From Flagellimonas abyssi (GTDB taxonomy: Bacteria > Bacteroidota > Bacteroidia > Flavobacteriales > Flavobacteriaceae), in contig NZ_JAHZSV010000014.1 in the NCBI RefSeq assembly GCF_019457905.1, forward strand, positions 1-64,000: a stretch of DNA of 64,000 nt, read 5' to 3'. Under the pieces are notes generated by a model. The model did no database searches. It was not told the DNA's origin and worked only from the letters and a program-made list of their open reading frames with translations. The position numbers and the translations under genes are program-made. Below, piece by piece: positions 48,728-58,500 of this stretch. Position 1 is the first letter of the stretch; each line of letters starts with the position of its first letter.

Positions 48728-48768
48728 AAATCGGGAAGGTGTTGCAGCATCTCCCGATTTTTTTTGTG
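48728..48768. promoter_or_regulatory. stem-loop between fecR and susC
   Basis: A perfect 9-bp stem AAATCGGGA (48728-48736) with TCCCGATTT (48752-48760), and eight T after the right arm on the plus strand. As a terminator it would work rightward, where no gene ends. In the leftward transcript it sits between fecR and susC and may separate their expression by processing or mRNA stabilisation. Confidence 0.45.
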
Positions 48769-48805
48769 CATTTATTTCATAGGCGTATATCTGATTTTTG
48801 GTTAT

Positions 48806-49969
48806 TTATTCTAGAATGATTATTTGATCATCTTCAATTAGGTAATCAAAGTATGTTTCGGACACGAACGTGTTCAGTACTTCTTCAATGGTTTCCACGT
48901 CAAAAGTGGCAGTGAACACCCTGTCTTCCAAGTCCATGTTCTTGTTCTGGATGGACACCCCGTAGTGCCTTTCCAATTTTTTTATCATATCCTTAAATTT
49001 CATGCCCCTAAGAACTAATTTCCCTTTCATCCAACTGGTATACAGTTCGGTATCGACCTTTTGCACGCTCATTTTTCTATGAGCAGATTCCCAAGAAGCC
49101 ATATCTCCAGGTGTAAGCAATGTGGAATCGTCCTCACTATAGCTCATACCCGATTCATAAAGTCTAACGGATCCTTCAACCAGCACCGTCTTTTGGTTGG
49201 TATCCTCGGGGTAGGCAGTAACATTGAACTGGGTTCCTAATACACGTATATCCAATGATTGCGAAGTGACTATAAATGGACTGTTCTCATTTTTCTTCAC
49301 ATCGAAGAATGCTTCTCCGATCAATGTTACTTTTCTCTGCTGTCCCGGAACAAACTTTATAGGATATGTTAAGGTGGAACCTGCATTAAGATTAACAGTG
49401 GTTCCATCAGACAAAACAATTTTGAATGTCTTTCCATTTGGGATATGTAGCGTATTGTATACCAAATCGTCGTCAACTGCGTCAATATCACTTTGTGAAT
49501 AGTCCACCATATTTTCGGCTTTAGTGCCGAGCACATTGCCATCCTTTGTTACAATCGCGGTAGAACCCGACTGGGACAGAATCCGGGTTTCCCCATTCCC
49601 CAGTTCCAACGTAATAGCTGTTGGATCATGCTCCACCTCTACCAATTTCTCCATATAAAATGACTTAAAGAAAAGAGATAACGCCACAACACCAACAAAA
49701 ACTGCTGCATAACGCATAAACCTTGAATAAGAAGTTGTTAAACGCTTGTTCGATTTATTTGTATGAAGTCCATGTTGAATTGTTCCCCAAGCTTCTTGTG
49801 AATCAAGATGATGTATATTTTGCAGTTCTTTCAATTTATCCTGCAATTTTGTGAGCCTTTGAAAGGTCAAAAAATTTTCATCATCTTCAGACAACCATTT
49901 CTCAAATAGAATTTCTTCTTCTTCGCTTATGGGCCCTTTTAATTTTTTAAGGATAATTTCTACGATCAA
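48806..49969 (-). CDS. FecR-family anti-sigma factor
   Basis: A 387-residue inner-membrane protein. The cytoplasmic N-terminal part (about 1-80, with EEEILFEKWLSEDDENFLTFQRL) binds the sigma factor. A transmembrane helix lies at about 85-103 (YAAVFVGVVALSLFFKSF). The periplasmic FecR domain (about 170-270, FKIVLSDGTTVNLNAGSTLTYP; REVTLIGEAFFDV-like) and a C-terminal STN-contacting DUF4974 domain (about 315-385, MKFKDMIKKLERHYGV) follow. It holds the ECF sigma factor until the SusC STN domain signals substrate. It lies 124 bases after the sigma gene and 125 bases before susC. Confidence 0.93.
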   Translation of the reverse strand: MIVEIILKKLKGPISEEEEILFEKWLSEDDENFLTFQRLTKLQDKLKELQNIHHLDSQEAWGTIQHGLHTNKSNKRLTTSYSRFMRYAAVFVGVVALSLFFKSFYMEKLVEVEHDPTAITLELGNGETRILSQSGSTAIVTKDGNVLGTKAENMVDYSQSDIDAVDDDLVYNTLHIPNGKTFKIVLSDGTTVNLNAGSTLTYPIKFVPGQQRKVTLIGEAFFDVKKNENSPFIVTSQSLDIRVLGTQFNVTAYPEDTNQKTVLVEGSVRLYESGMSYSEDDSTLLTPGDMASWESAHRKMSVQKVDTELYTSWMKGKLVLRGMKFKDMIKKLERHYGVSIQNKNMDLEDRVFTATFDVETIEEVLNTFVSETYFDYLIEDDQIIILE

Positions 49970-50093
49970 TTTGGTCTTTGTTTATAGCGATGATAACATA
50001 TCATCTACTTATAAGACCTAAAAAATTGAAAAACGGGTAGTGAAAATCTTATATTTTTATATAATTTTTTATAAATATGCCATTTTAAGATAT

Positions 50094-50582
50094 CTAAAAA
50101 TGGATATTTCTCAAATTTAAGCGAAGTATCTTAAAAGACTTTTTCAAGTGGTACTTTACTGTATTGACTGTAATGCCCATGATTTCTGCTGCACCTTCAT
50201 ACTTGATTCCTTCCATCACACAGAGCTCAAATACCTTTCTATTCTGTACTGGCAAGGATTCCAGTTCTTTAAAAATTGTTTCAGAAACTTCTGACTGAAT
50301 CCACTCATTCTCATACGAAGGTACATAAGTAGTGGAATGGGACATATCGAAAGTTCGTTGAGAATTTTTAATTTTTTTTAAACTTTCATTTCGTACAGCA
50401 GTATTGATGTAGGGCTTAAAATTCTCAATAGTTGTATACTCATTTTTCTGTAATAGCTTGGTGAAAACTGTTTGTACCACATCTTTTGCATCATCCAAAT
50501 CTTGCACATAACTATAAGATAACAAACACCATTCTTGGTAATGCTCAAGAAACATTTCTTCCAAATTTTTAGTGTTTATCAT
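50094..50582 (-). CDS. ECF-type RNA polymerase sigma-70 factor
   Basis: A 162-residue sigma factor of the Bacteroidetes-expanded ECF group. Region 2 spans about 10-75 (HYQEWCLLSYSYVQDLDDAKDVVQTVFTKL) and region 4 about 105-155, ending in the helix-turn-helix EGIKYEGAAEIMGITVNTVKYHLKKSF. Paired with the FecR protein downstream, it should direct transcription of the PUL when substrate is sensed by the STN-type SusC. It is the first gene of the leftward operon, divergent from the FAH-family gene (261-base gap). Confidence 0.93.
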   Translation of the reverse strand: MINTKNLEEMFLEHYQEWCLLSYSYVQDLDDAKDVVQTVFTKLLQKNEYTTIENFKPYINTAVRNESLKKIKNSQRTFDMSHSTTYVPSYENEWIQSEVSETIFKELESLPVQNRKVFELCVMEGIKYEGAAEIMGITVNTVKYHLKKSFKILRLNLRNIHF

Positions 50583-50843
50583 TTCTGTAATTATTATGAA
50601 CTTGGTTAATTAAGCTTAATGGTTATAGTAGAAAAAAGAAATTTGAATACATTATAATTAATTGTATATTTTACACTTTAAACAATAGCAATTTATCAAA
50701 TTGTTGCTATTTGTGCAAAAAAAATATGATAATTACAAATAAAAAACATCGTATTGCCATTTTCGTACTCGAGTAATATTGTAGTTGCTCAAACTGAAGA
50801 GGCAAAACTTATAAGTGGATGTAATTAAAATCAAAATTTTACC

Positions 50844-52037
50844 ATGAAAGACCTATTGATCAACCGTTACATTGCAAATAAAGGTGTTTGGATAGGAAGA
50901 TGCCACGTACCATCTGAAAACGCCTATAATAATGTTGAAGGCCCCCATGTAATTTGGGCACATAAAGAATGGGTATATGATCTATCCTATTACTTCAAAT
51001 CTACGGGAGAACTCATCAATTCGGGCAACTACAAAGAAATATTGGATGTAAAGAATCCGAATATTACAAAAGTGGGGGCTTTTGAAGAAATTTTGGAAAA
51101 TTCATTTTATCATCAAAAGGACTATAACAAGCCCTTTTTCCTGGCCCCTAACGATACTCAAGCCGTTAAGGCATGCGGGGTCACTTTTATTAAGAGCTTA
51201 TTGGAAAGGGTAATTGAGGAGAGGGCAAAAGGAGAACCTCAATTGGCCATACAACTAAGGGACGAAATCACCTCCATCATTGGTGAAAGTCTCAACAACA
51301 TAGTTCCTGGCTCGCCACAGGCAGTTAGTTTAAAAGATGAACTAAAAAAAAGGGGGATTTGGTCCCAGTACCTGGAAGTTGGTATTGGCCCCAATGCGGA
51401 AGTGTTTACCAAAAGCCAACCTTTTTCATCAGTGGGTTTTGGTGCGGAGATTGGTGTGCTCAGTGATTCAAAGTGGAACAATCCAGAACCTGAAATAGTA
51501 TTGGTGGTCACCAATTCAGGCAACATAGTGGGGGCAACTTTGGGCAATGATGTGAATTTACGGGATTATGAGGGCAGAAGTGCCTTGTTATTGGGAGAAG
51601 CAAAAGATCAAAATGGTTCTTGTGCCGTTGGTCCACTGTTCAGAATGTTCGATGACTCTTATTCGTTGGACGACGTAAAAACTGCCAAGGTATCCTTAAC
51701 GATTACCGGGACCGATGGTTTTGAGTTAAAGGATGCAAGTGACATGGGAGAAATAAGCAGGTCACCTGAAGAATTGGTAACACAAGTGATCAATGATAAC
51801 CATCAATATCCCGACGGGTTCATTCTTTTTTGTGGAACCATGTTCGCTCCAACGTTGGATAGAAATGAAAAAGATATGGGGTTCACCCATAAACCACAGG
51901 ACAGGGTGATCATTGAATCCCCTAAACTGGGTATGTTGGTGAATTGGGTCAACTCGGCAGATAAAATTCCTAATTGGAATTTCGGAATCAATGCTTTTGT
52001 TGACTACTCCATAAAGAGGTTACAAAAAAAGAAATAA
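50844..52037 (+). CDS. FAH-superfamily 2-keto-3-deoxy-pentonate dehydratase
   Basis: A 397-residue cytosolic protein with no signal peptide. The C-terminal FAH fold has GIGPNAEVFTKSQPFSSVGFG (about 181-201), metal ligands Glu184/Glu215/Glu217 region (NNPEPEIVLVV) and Asp236 (GNDVNLRDYEG), and SCAVGP. Length and motifs match the KdxD/XylX and AraD1-type enzymes that convert 2-keto-3-deoxy-D-xylonate or L-arabinonate to alpha-ketoglutaric semialdehyde in the Weimberg-type pathway, rather than the shorter fumarylacetoacetases. The gene is divergent from the sigma gene and 49 bases upstream of the semialdehyde dehydrogenase, which strongly supports the assignment. Confidence 0.85.
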   Translation: MKDLLINRYIANKGVWIGRCHVPSENAYNNVEGPHVIWAHKEWVYDLSYYFKSTGELINSGNYKEILDVKNPNITKVGAFEEILENSFYHQKDYNKPFFLAPNDTQAVKACGVTFIKSLLERVIEERAKGEPQLAIQLRDEITSIIGESLNNIVPGSPQAVSLKDELKKRGIWSQYLEVGIGPNAEVFTKSQPFSSVGFGAEIGVLSDSKWNNPEPEIVLVVTNSGNIVGATLGNDVNLRDYEGRSALLLGEAKDQNGSCAVGPLFRMFDDSYSLDDVKTAKVSLTITGTDGFELKDASDMGEISRSPEELVTQVINDNHQYPDGFILFCGTMFAPTLDRNEKDMGFTHKPQDRVIIESPKLGMLVNWVNSADKIPNWNFGINAFVDYSIKRLQKKK

Positions 52038-52086
52038 TGAAAGGTATGTAAAAACACCCTTTACTAATTACTAAAAAAACTAAAAA

Positions 52087-53670
52087 ATGATTTCAGGTAA
52101 AAACTATATCGGTTCAAAAGTATCGGGGAATGGCGAGAGAACCTTCCACACCTTTAATCCAAAAAGCAACCAAATTACGGCTTGGACCTTCTATGAAGCC
52201 TCCTCGACAGAAATTGACGAAGCAGTTGATTTGGCGGAACAGGCATTTCAGGAGTACAAACAATTTTCCGGTGTCAAAAAAGCAGGTTTTCTGAGGGCCA
52301 TTGCGGAAGAGATTGAGAATTTGGGCGATGAGTTGATCGAGACCTATACGCAGGAATCCGGGCTTCCCGAAGGTCGCGCCTTGGGAGAACGAGGCCGTAC
52401 CATGGGACAGCTCAATGCATTTGCCACATTGCTCGAAGAAGGTTCCTGGACCGATGCGACCATAGATACCGCAATTCCCGAACGCACTCCTATACCCAAA
52501 GAAGACATACGAAAGATGTTGGTCCCGATCGGTCCCATAGTAGTTTTTGGTTCCAGTAATTTTCCTTTTGCCTTTTCTACTGCCGGGGGCGATACAGCAA
52601 GTGCCCTGGCAGCGGGGTGTCCTGTCATCGTAAAGAGCCATCCCATGCATGCGGGAACCGGCGAACTTGTCGCGTCGGCCATTATAAAGGCCGCAAAAAA
52701 AACAGGAATGCCCGATGGCGTTTTTTCAAACTTGAACAGCAGTGGAATCGAGGTGGGAGAAAGATTGGTTACCCACCCAAAAGTAAAGGGCGTAGGTTTT
52801 ACGGGAAGTATCCGAGGAGGAACGGCACTTTATAATTTGGGTATGCAACGGGAAGAACCCATACCTGTTTTCGCAGAAATGGGGAGTGTGAACCCTGTTA
52901 TTGTGCTTCCCTCTGCCTTGGAAGAAAAAAAGGATCATTGGGCCTCCCAATATGCCGGCTCCATTACGTTGGGGTCTGGCCAATTCTGCACCAATCCCGG
53001 CTTGTTGATCGGGCTTAAAGGAAAGGCTTTGGACAATTTTGTTTCCACATTGGGTGAACAACTGTCGCTTTTGGATCCATCGAGCATGTTGCATCCGAAC
53101 ATCCATGAAAACTATGAAAAGGGACGAAAGGAAATCTCTAGTCATGAAAAAGTATCTGTTGTGGCGGAGTTTGGGAAGGAATTGCCGCCAAATTATGGCA
53201 GGCAGCAATTACTTACGGTGAGCGGAAAGGATTTTTTGGAGAACCCCGTAATGCACCAAGAGGTTTTTGGACCGTTGTCCCTGGTTGTACAATGTGCCGA
53301 TGAGGAGGAGCTCACCAATATCCTTCATAGTTTGGAAGGTCAACTTACCGGAACAATATTGGGCGATGAACCGGAGATAAAAAAATATGAAAAGGTAATA
53401 GATGCCTTAAAAAGTAAGGTGGGGCGAATCATTTTCAACAGTGTTCCCACCGGCGTCGAGGTCTGTCCGTCCATGTTTCATGGCGGCCCCTTCCCGGCGA
53501 CCACGGACAGTAGGTTCACTTCGGTGGGGTCCTCGGCCATAATTCGATGGGTACGTCCCGTCTGTTTCCAAAATTGGCCACAATCCATGCTACCAGCCGA
53601 ATTACAAAACGACAATCCGTTGGGTATCATGAGAAAAGTGAACGGTATGTTCACCTCAAATCCTATCTGA
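52087..53670 (+). CDS. type III alpha-ketoglutaric semialdehyde dehydrogenase
   Basis: A 527-residue aldehyde dehydrogenase. Glu264 (FAEMGSVNPV) and the nucleophile Cys301 (GSGQFCTNPGL) form the active site; PIVVFGSSNFPFAFSTAGGDT and the KSHP cofactor motif are typical. The SGQFCTNPG block and length place it with the type III alpha-ketoglutaric semialdehyde dehydrogenases, usually NADP+-preferring, which make 2-oxoglutarate as the last step of the oxidative pentose pathway. Cytosolic. Together with the FAH-family gene it forms a two-gene unit that delivers arabinose or xylose carbon to the TCA cycle. Confidence 0.9.
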   Translation: MISGKNYIGSKVSGNGERTFHTFNPKSNQITAWTFYEASSTEIDEAVDLAEQAFQEYKQFSGVKKAGFLRAIAEEIENLGDELIETYTQESGLPEGRALGERGRTMGQLNAFATLLEEGSWTDATIDTAIPERTPIPKEDIRKMLVPIGPIVVFGSSNFPFAFSTAGGDTASALAAGCPVIVKSHPMHAGTGELVASAIIKAAKKTGMPDGVFSNLNSSGIEVGERLVTHPKVKGVGFTGSIRGGTALYNLGMQREEPIPVFAEMGSVNPVIVLPSALEEKKDHWASQYAGSITLGSGQFCTNPGLLIGLKGKALDNFVSTLGEQLSLLDPSSMLHPNIHENYEKGRKEISSHEKVSVVAEFGKELPPNYGRQQLLTVSGKDFLENPVMHQEVFGPLSLVVQCADEEELTNILHSLEGQLTGTILGDEPEIKKYEKVIDALKSKVGRIIFNSVPTGVEVCPSMFHGGPFPATTDSRFTSVGSSAIIRWVRPVCFQNWPQSMLPAELQNDNPLGIMRKVNGMFTSNPI

Positions 53671-54025
53671 CCAGAAAAAAAGAAGGCATAGCATATCTCA
53701 GGAGATTTTGGGCTCATCGAGATGAAATGAAAGGATAAACAGCTTGCTGGTTCCCTATATCAACCTTGGGAAGCAATCTGTACCTTGGGAAATAGGTCTT
53801 GTCTGGACCGGTACATTGATGATGGGTCTTTATTATATGGATAGAGGTCAGAAAAATCAATGGATTATCTAATGCCCATTCATAAGACCAAATTCCTGTC
53901 GTCATGACACAATCATCTTTTATTATTTGATGTACCATGTTAGTTTTGTAGTATACCCACGGTAAAAGAAGCTAAAATTTACAAATGGAAGAAACAGGGA
54001 ATCAAAACCTCATCTTAAGAAAAAT
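53671..54025. other. gap downstream of the semialdehyde dehydrogenase
   Basis: About 355 bases before the terminator. A leftward open frame at 53714-53938 has no recognisable similarity and no sensible context, so it is not called. No repeats or RNA elements seen. Confidence 0.4.
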
Positions 54026-54066
54026 AAACCCCGGCAAGCCAAAAGGCATAACGGGGTTTTCTTTTT
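54026..54066 (+). terminator. Rho-independent terminator between convergent transcripts
   Basis: Stem AAACCCCG (54026-54033) with CGGGGTTT (54052-54059), an 18-base loop containing a small GCC/GGC stem, then TTCTTTTT. It closes the rightward dehydrogenase unit; the GH43 gene converges from the other side. Confidence 0.8.
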
Positions 54067-54100
54067 GAAAAATTATACGGGACCGTGACTTTCTTTCCCT

Positions 54101-55249
54101 TTAATTTTCATTAGCGACCAATGCATTAATTCTTTGTATAGAGCCATCAGGGTTATAAGTAAGCTCTGTCATTTTTACGCTTCTTAAGTGTGTTTTCCCA
54201 CCGGACATGGAACTGTCGTGAAAAAATAACCACCACTTTCCTTGGTATTCCACAATAGAATGATGGTTGGTCCAACCCAATACAGGATCTAAGATCACCC
54301 CTTGATAAGTAAACGGCCCATATGGATTATCCGCGATAGCGTAAACAATATTATGGGTATCACCGGTGGAGTAAGAAAGATAATATTTGCCATTATATCG
54401 GTGGACCCAGGCAGCTTCAAAAAACCTTCGGTCGTTGTCGCCCGCAAGAATTGGTTCGCCATTCCGATCCAATATCACAACATCTTTGGGTTCCTCTGAA
54501 AAGCTTACCATATCGTCGCCCATTTTGGCAATCTTGGGCATAAGGGCCGGTTCGTCATCCGCAGGGTATTTGTCGGCTCCCAAATATTCCCCTTGCTCCC
54601 ATTGCTGGAGCTGTCCGCCCCAAATACCTCCAAAATACATATAATAGGCACCATCCGTATCCTCGAAAACCGCCGGATCCATACTAAAGCTTCCTTCAAT
54701 GGGCTCCGCCATGGCCTCAAATGGACCTCCGGGAGTATTGCTTTTGGCAACACCAATATGAAAAACATCGTCTTTATCCTTTACTGGGAAATACAAAAAA
54801 TATTGATCACCCTTTTTAGCGGCATCCGGAGCCCACATTTGCCTACCTGCCCAAGGGACATCGTCAATATGTAGCGCAAGTCCATGGTCTGTAACCTCTC
54901 CTCCCACACTATCCATCGAAAACACATGATAATCTTCCATGTTAAAATGACTTCCCAAATCATCCTCCGGAATTCCTGATTCAAAATCATGGGACGGGTA
55001 AACATATAGCTTGCCTTCAAAAACATGTGCAGAAGGGTCCGCAGTATAAAGTTCAGATGTTAAAGTATATACCATATCAGGGGCAATTCCAATGGTGTCT
55101 TCAACAACATCAACATTCCCTTGAACATTTTTGGATTCTTTTTTTTCACGTTTGCACCCAAAAGTGAAAAAAAATAGAGAAATCAGTAAAAAACAAGAAG
55201 AAAGAATGCTTGTTAAGCGGATTTTACGGCTAAAAAATGTGTTTTTCAT
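54101..55249 (-). CDS. GH43 family lipoprotein glycosidase, second PUL
   Basis: A 382-residue lipoprotein (lipobox FTFGC, Cys32). The single five-bladed propeller carries Asp71 (YTADPSAHVFEGKLYVY), Asp191 (SMDPAVFEDTDG) and Glu278 (FFEAAWVHRYNGKYYLSYS), the GH43 triad. The block MWAPDAAKKGDQYFLYFPV is typical of the beta-xylosidase-like subfamily 1 group; no extra domain is present. It is divergent from the second SusC/SusD pair and has its own LacI-type operator 49 bases upstream. Likely exo-acting on xylo- or arabino-oligosaccharides at a membrane surface; the exact linkage is not determined. Confidence 0.87.
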   Translation of the reverse strand: MKNTFFSRKIRLTSILSSCFLLISLFFFTFGCKREKKESKNVQGNVDVVEDTIGIAPDMVYTLTSELYTADPSAHVFEGKLYVYPSHDFESGIPEDDLGSHFNMEDYHVFSMDSVGGEVTDHGLALHIDDVPWAGRQMWAPDAAKKGDQYFLYFPVKDKDDVFHIGVAKSNTPGGPFEAMAEPIEGSFSMDPAVFEDTDGAYYMYFGGIWGGQLQQWEQGEYLGADKYPADDEPALMPKIAKMGDDMVSFSEEPKDVVILDRNGEPILAGDNDRRFFEAAWVHRYNGKYYLSYSTGDTHNIVYAIADNPYGPFTYQGVILDPVLGWTNHHSIVEYQGKWWLFFHDSSMSGGKTHLRSVKMTELTYNPDGSIQRINALVANEN

Positions 55250-55273
55250 AATACGATAAATGGTTTTAATTGT

Positions 55274-55310
55274 TAAAAATACACATATTTTTTAATAAAC
55301 AATCGTTTGC
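55274..55310 (-). promoter_or_regulatory. promoter and LacI-type operator of the GH43 lipoprotein gene
   Basis: On the minus strand: operator GCAAACGATTGT (complement of 55299-55310), matching the LacI-family pattern GCAAnCGnTTGC at all but the final base. Its TTG also serves as -33, followed after 18 bases by TATTTTTA (complement of 55274-55281), near the -7 consensus TAnnTTTG. The start codon is 24 bases further on. Confidence 0.6.
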
Positions 55311-55410
55311 CTATATCTTTAAAAAAATATATTGTATTGTATATCAGTATTTTAAATTGTTTTAATTGAGTATTCAGAATAATTTCAATATCAAATTTAA
55401 AAAATTTTAA

Positions 55411-55449
55411 CGCAACCGATTGCGCAAATAGATATATTGTGTATATTTA
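55411..55449 (+). promoter_or_regulatory. promoter and LacI-type operator of the second SusC/SusD operon
   Basis: The dyad CGCAA-CCGA-TTGCG (55411-55424) contains GCAACCGATTGC, a perfect match to the LacI-family pattern GCAAnCGnTTGC. TTG at 55420-55422 is positioned as -33, and TATATTTA at 55442-55449 as -7, with 19 bases between. SusC starts 75 bases downstream. Repressor binding would cover the -33 element. Confidence 0.65.
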
Positions 55450-55524
55450 ACACATTCAAAATTACAGGTATGTTTTTTTGCCGTATCTGGATTAATTAAC
55501 TAAACAAAATCAAAACTTAGTAAC

Positions 55525-58500
55525 ATGACTGAAAAATCATTATTTGTTTTTACAAACAGTAAATGGTCCTCGCCTTTGCATTTGTATCTAACAAGCTTTT
55601 TGTTATTTATTTTTTGTACTACTGCACTAGCACAGGACATTATCTCGGTATCTGGAACAGTGACCGATGAATCGGGTGCACCTATTCCCGGGGTAAGTGT
55701 ACTTGTACAAAACACAACAAATGGAACATCGACAGACTTTGACGGGAACTATGTGCTCGAGGCGGCTTCCAGTGCCACCCTTGAGTTTCGCTATCTTGGA
55801 TTTGTTACGCAAACGATTGAGGTTAATGGAAGGTCAACAATTAACGTTCAATTAGCTGAAGACACACAGCAACTATCAGAGGTTGTAGTAATTGGGTATG
55901 GTACCCAAAGTAAAGAGTCCGTAACTGGTTCGGTAGTGTCCATTAAGGCCGAGGAATTGAACGAAGTTCAATCCGCCAACTTTACGCAAGCCCTTGTAGG
56001 ACGGGCCGCAGGTGTAAATATTTCCTCCACCAGTACACGTCCGGGAGCTGCACCACAGATTCAAATTCGTGGCGTACGCTCACTTACAGCATCAAATGAT
56101 CCATTAATTGTTTTAAATGGAATCCCTTTTTCTGGGGGGCTCAGCGACATCAACCAAAACGACATTGAGAGTTTGGATATCCTAAAGGACGCCTCGGCCA
56201 CAGCAATTTATGGATCTAGGGGAGCCAATGGGGTAATCCTCATCACAACAAAGTCAGGTAAAAAAGGACAAAAGGCACAATTCTCTTACAATACTTATTA
56301 TGGTACCAAGGAAGTGTTTGCCAAGTTACCAGTAATGAATACGGCCCAACTATTGGAATTACGTGAGATTGCCGCTGCCAATGGCACCGGAACGCCTACA
56401 GGAAATGATGAAAGTGTTGATAATGATACGGATTGGCAAGATTTATTGTTTGGTTCATCCATGCAAACCTCCCACGATATCACTGTACAAGGAGGTACTG
56501 AAAATGGCACCTACAATGTAGGTTTGGGCTATTTTAAAGAGACTTCTCCTGTTCCCGGTGATTCTTTTCAAAGATATTCCCTACGTTTTTCACTGGACCA
56601 ACAAGTGGGTAAATTATTTCGTTACGGGGTAAACTCGGTAATGAACTATAGTGTTACCAAAAGCATAGTCGGTCCAGCCGGGGTGTATACCGCATCTCCT
56701 CTTTTAAGTCCTTATGATGAAAATGGAAACTTTTTGGAATCTGTTAGACTTACGGATGGACAAGACCAAGTATTCATCCCTACTCGAAATGAGATCAACC
56801 GAATTGGTAAACGAAGAGCAAACGAGCAATTGGACTTCGGTACCTATAACAACGTTTACGCAGAACTTAAAATGCCCTTTATTGCTGAAGGCCTTAAGTA
56901 CCGCCTTAACGTTGGTCTTAACCTAAGATCGAGCAGAGATGGCGATTTTACTGGTCAGGGTGTCTTTAGTTTTAATCCTGATCAACCTAATTCGGCCAGT
57001 TACGGAACTAGTCTTACGCGGGACTATGTAGTTGAGAACCAATTGATTTTCGACAGGACCTTTGCCGATAAGCACAAAGTGAATTTCGTCGGGCTTTTTT
57101 CGGCTCAAGGAAATGATTTTGATAGTTCTTTTATACGGGTTCAAAATATACCGGATGAAAACGATTTATGGTACAATACGGATTCAGCTCTATTGGAAGA
57201 CGTATTGGATTATGATACCAGTTATACAGAATGGGGGCTGTTATCTTTAATGGGAAGGGTCTTGTATGAATATGACAACCGTTACCTGCTTACCGCTACC
57301 ATACGATCAGACGGTTCCTCACGATTGGCGCCAGGTAACAAGTGGTATACCTATCCTGCGGTATCCGTAGGGTGGAACATTGCCAATGAAGCTTTTATGG
57401 ATAATGTAGATGCCATTAACCAATTAAAATTAAGGGCGGGTTATGGAGAAACCTCCAACCAGGCCATTGATCCTTTTTCTGTTCAAGGACGACTAAATGG
57501 TGGTGGTACCAACCCTGCGTATAATTTTGGCGATGTTTTTGCAAATGGTTATGTGGTGACCCAATTGCCCAACTCAAACTTAAAATGGGAGTTTTCGAAA
57601 ACCTATAATTACGGTATTGATTTTGGCCTTTTCAATAATCGCCTTTCTGGTACGGTAGAGTATTATGAAACCGAGACTAACAATATTCTGCTTAACCTCG
57701 GTCTACCAAGCACCTCTGGTGTAAGCAACGTAACCAGTAATGTGGGTAAAACAAAGAGCAATGGGGTGGAGATAGCACTGAATGCTACTCCAATCCAAAC
57801 TTCGGATTTTACTTGGGATGTAGGTGTTAACCTCTATACCAACAGGACCGAGATTGTCGAATTGGCATCAGGTCAACAAGAAGATGTAGGCAACCTTTGG
57901 TTTGTAGGCCAACCTCTTAGCGTTATCTATGATTATGAACGACTGGGATTGTGGAATGCCGATGATGAAGGTGCCGAATTTCTTGAACAATTTGTACCTG
58001 GGGGTAATCTAGGAATGATACGGGTGCGATATACTGGGGAATATAATCCGGATGGTTCACCTGTTCGTCAAATCAATGCGGAAGATAGGGTAGTTATAGA
58101 CCCAACTCCTAATTTCCGAGGTGGTTTCAATACTCGCTTTGCCTATAAGAATTTTGATCTTAGCATGGTGGGAGCATTTCAAAGTGGAGGTATTTTAGTA
58201 AGTACCCTACACAATACTAATGGTAACACCATGAGGCTAAATGGTCGGGGAAACAACCTTAATGTAGACTACTGGACCCCAACCAACACCGATGCCAAAT
58301 ATCCGGCACCAGGGGGCATAGGCGGGGACCGGCCAGAATATGGTAGCACCTTGGGGTATTTTGATGGTTCTTACCTAAAGGTACGAGCCATGACCTTGGG
58401 CTATAGATTTGACCCAGATGTGATCAAGGCTATGGGAGCCAAAAATTTATACATATACGGTACAGTACAAAACCCATTTGTACTATTCTCCGATTTTCAC

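Noticed and set aside
50766..50775. Palindrome TACTCGAGTA upstream of the FAH-family gene
   Set aside because: Only 10 bp, no second copy near related genes; too weak to call an operator.
53714..53938. 74-codon leftward ORF downstream of the semialdehyde dehydrogenase
   Set aside because: No similarity seen, no context, and it sits in a trailer region before a terminator.
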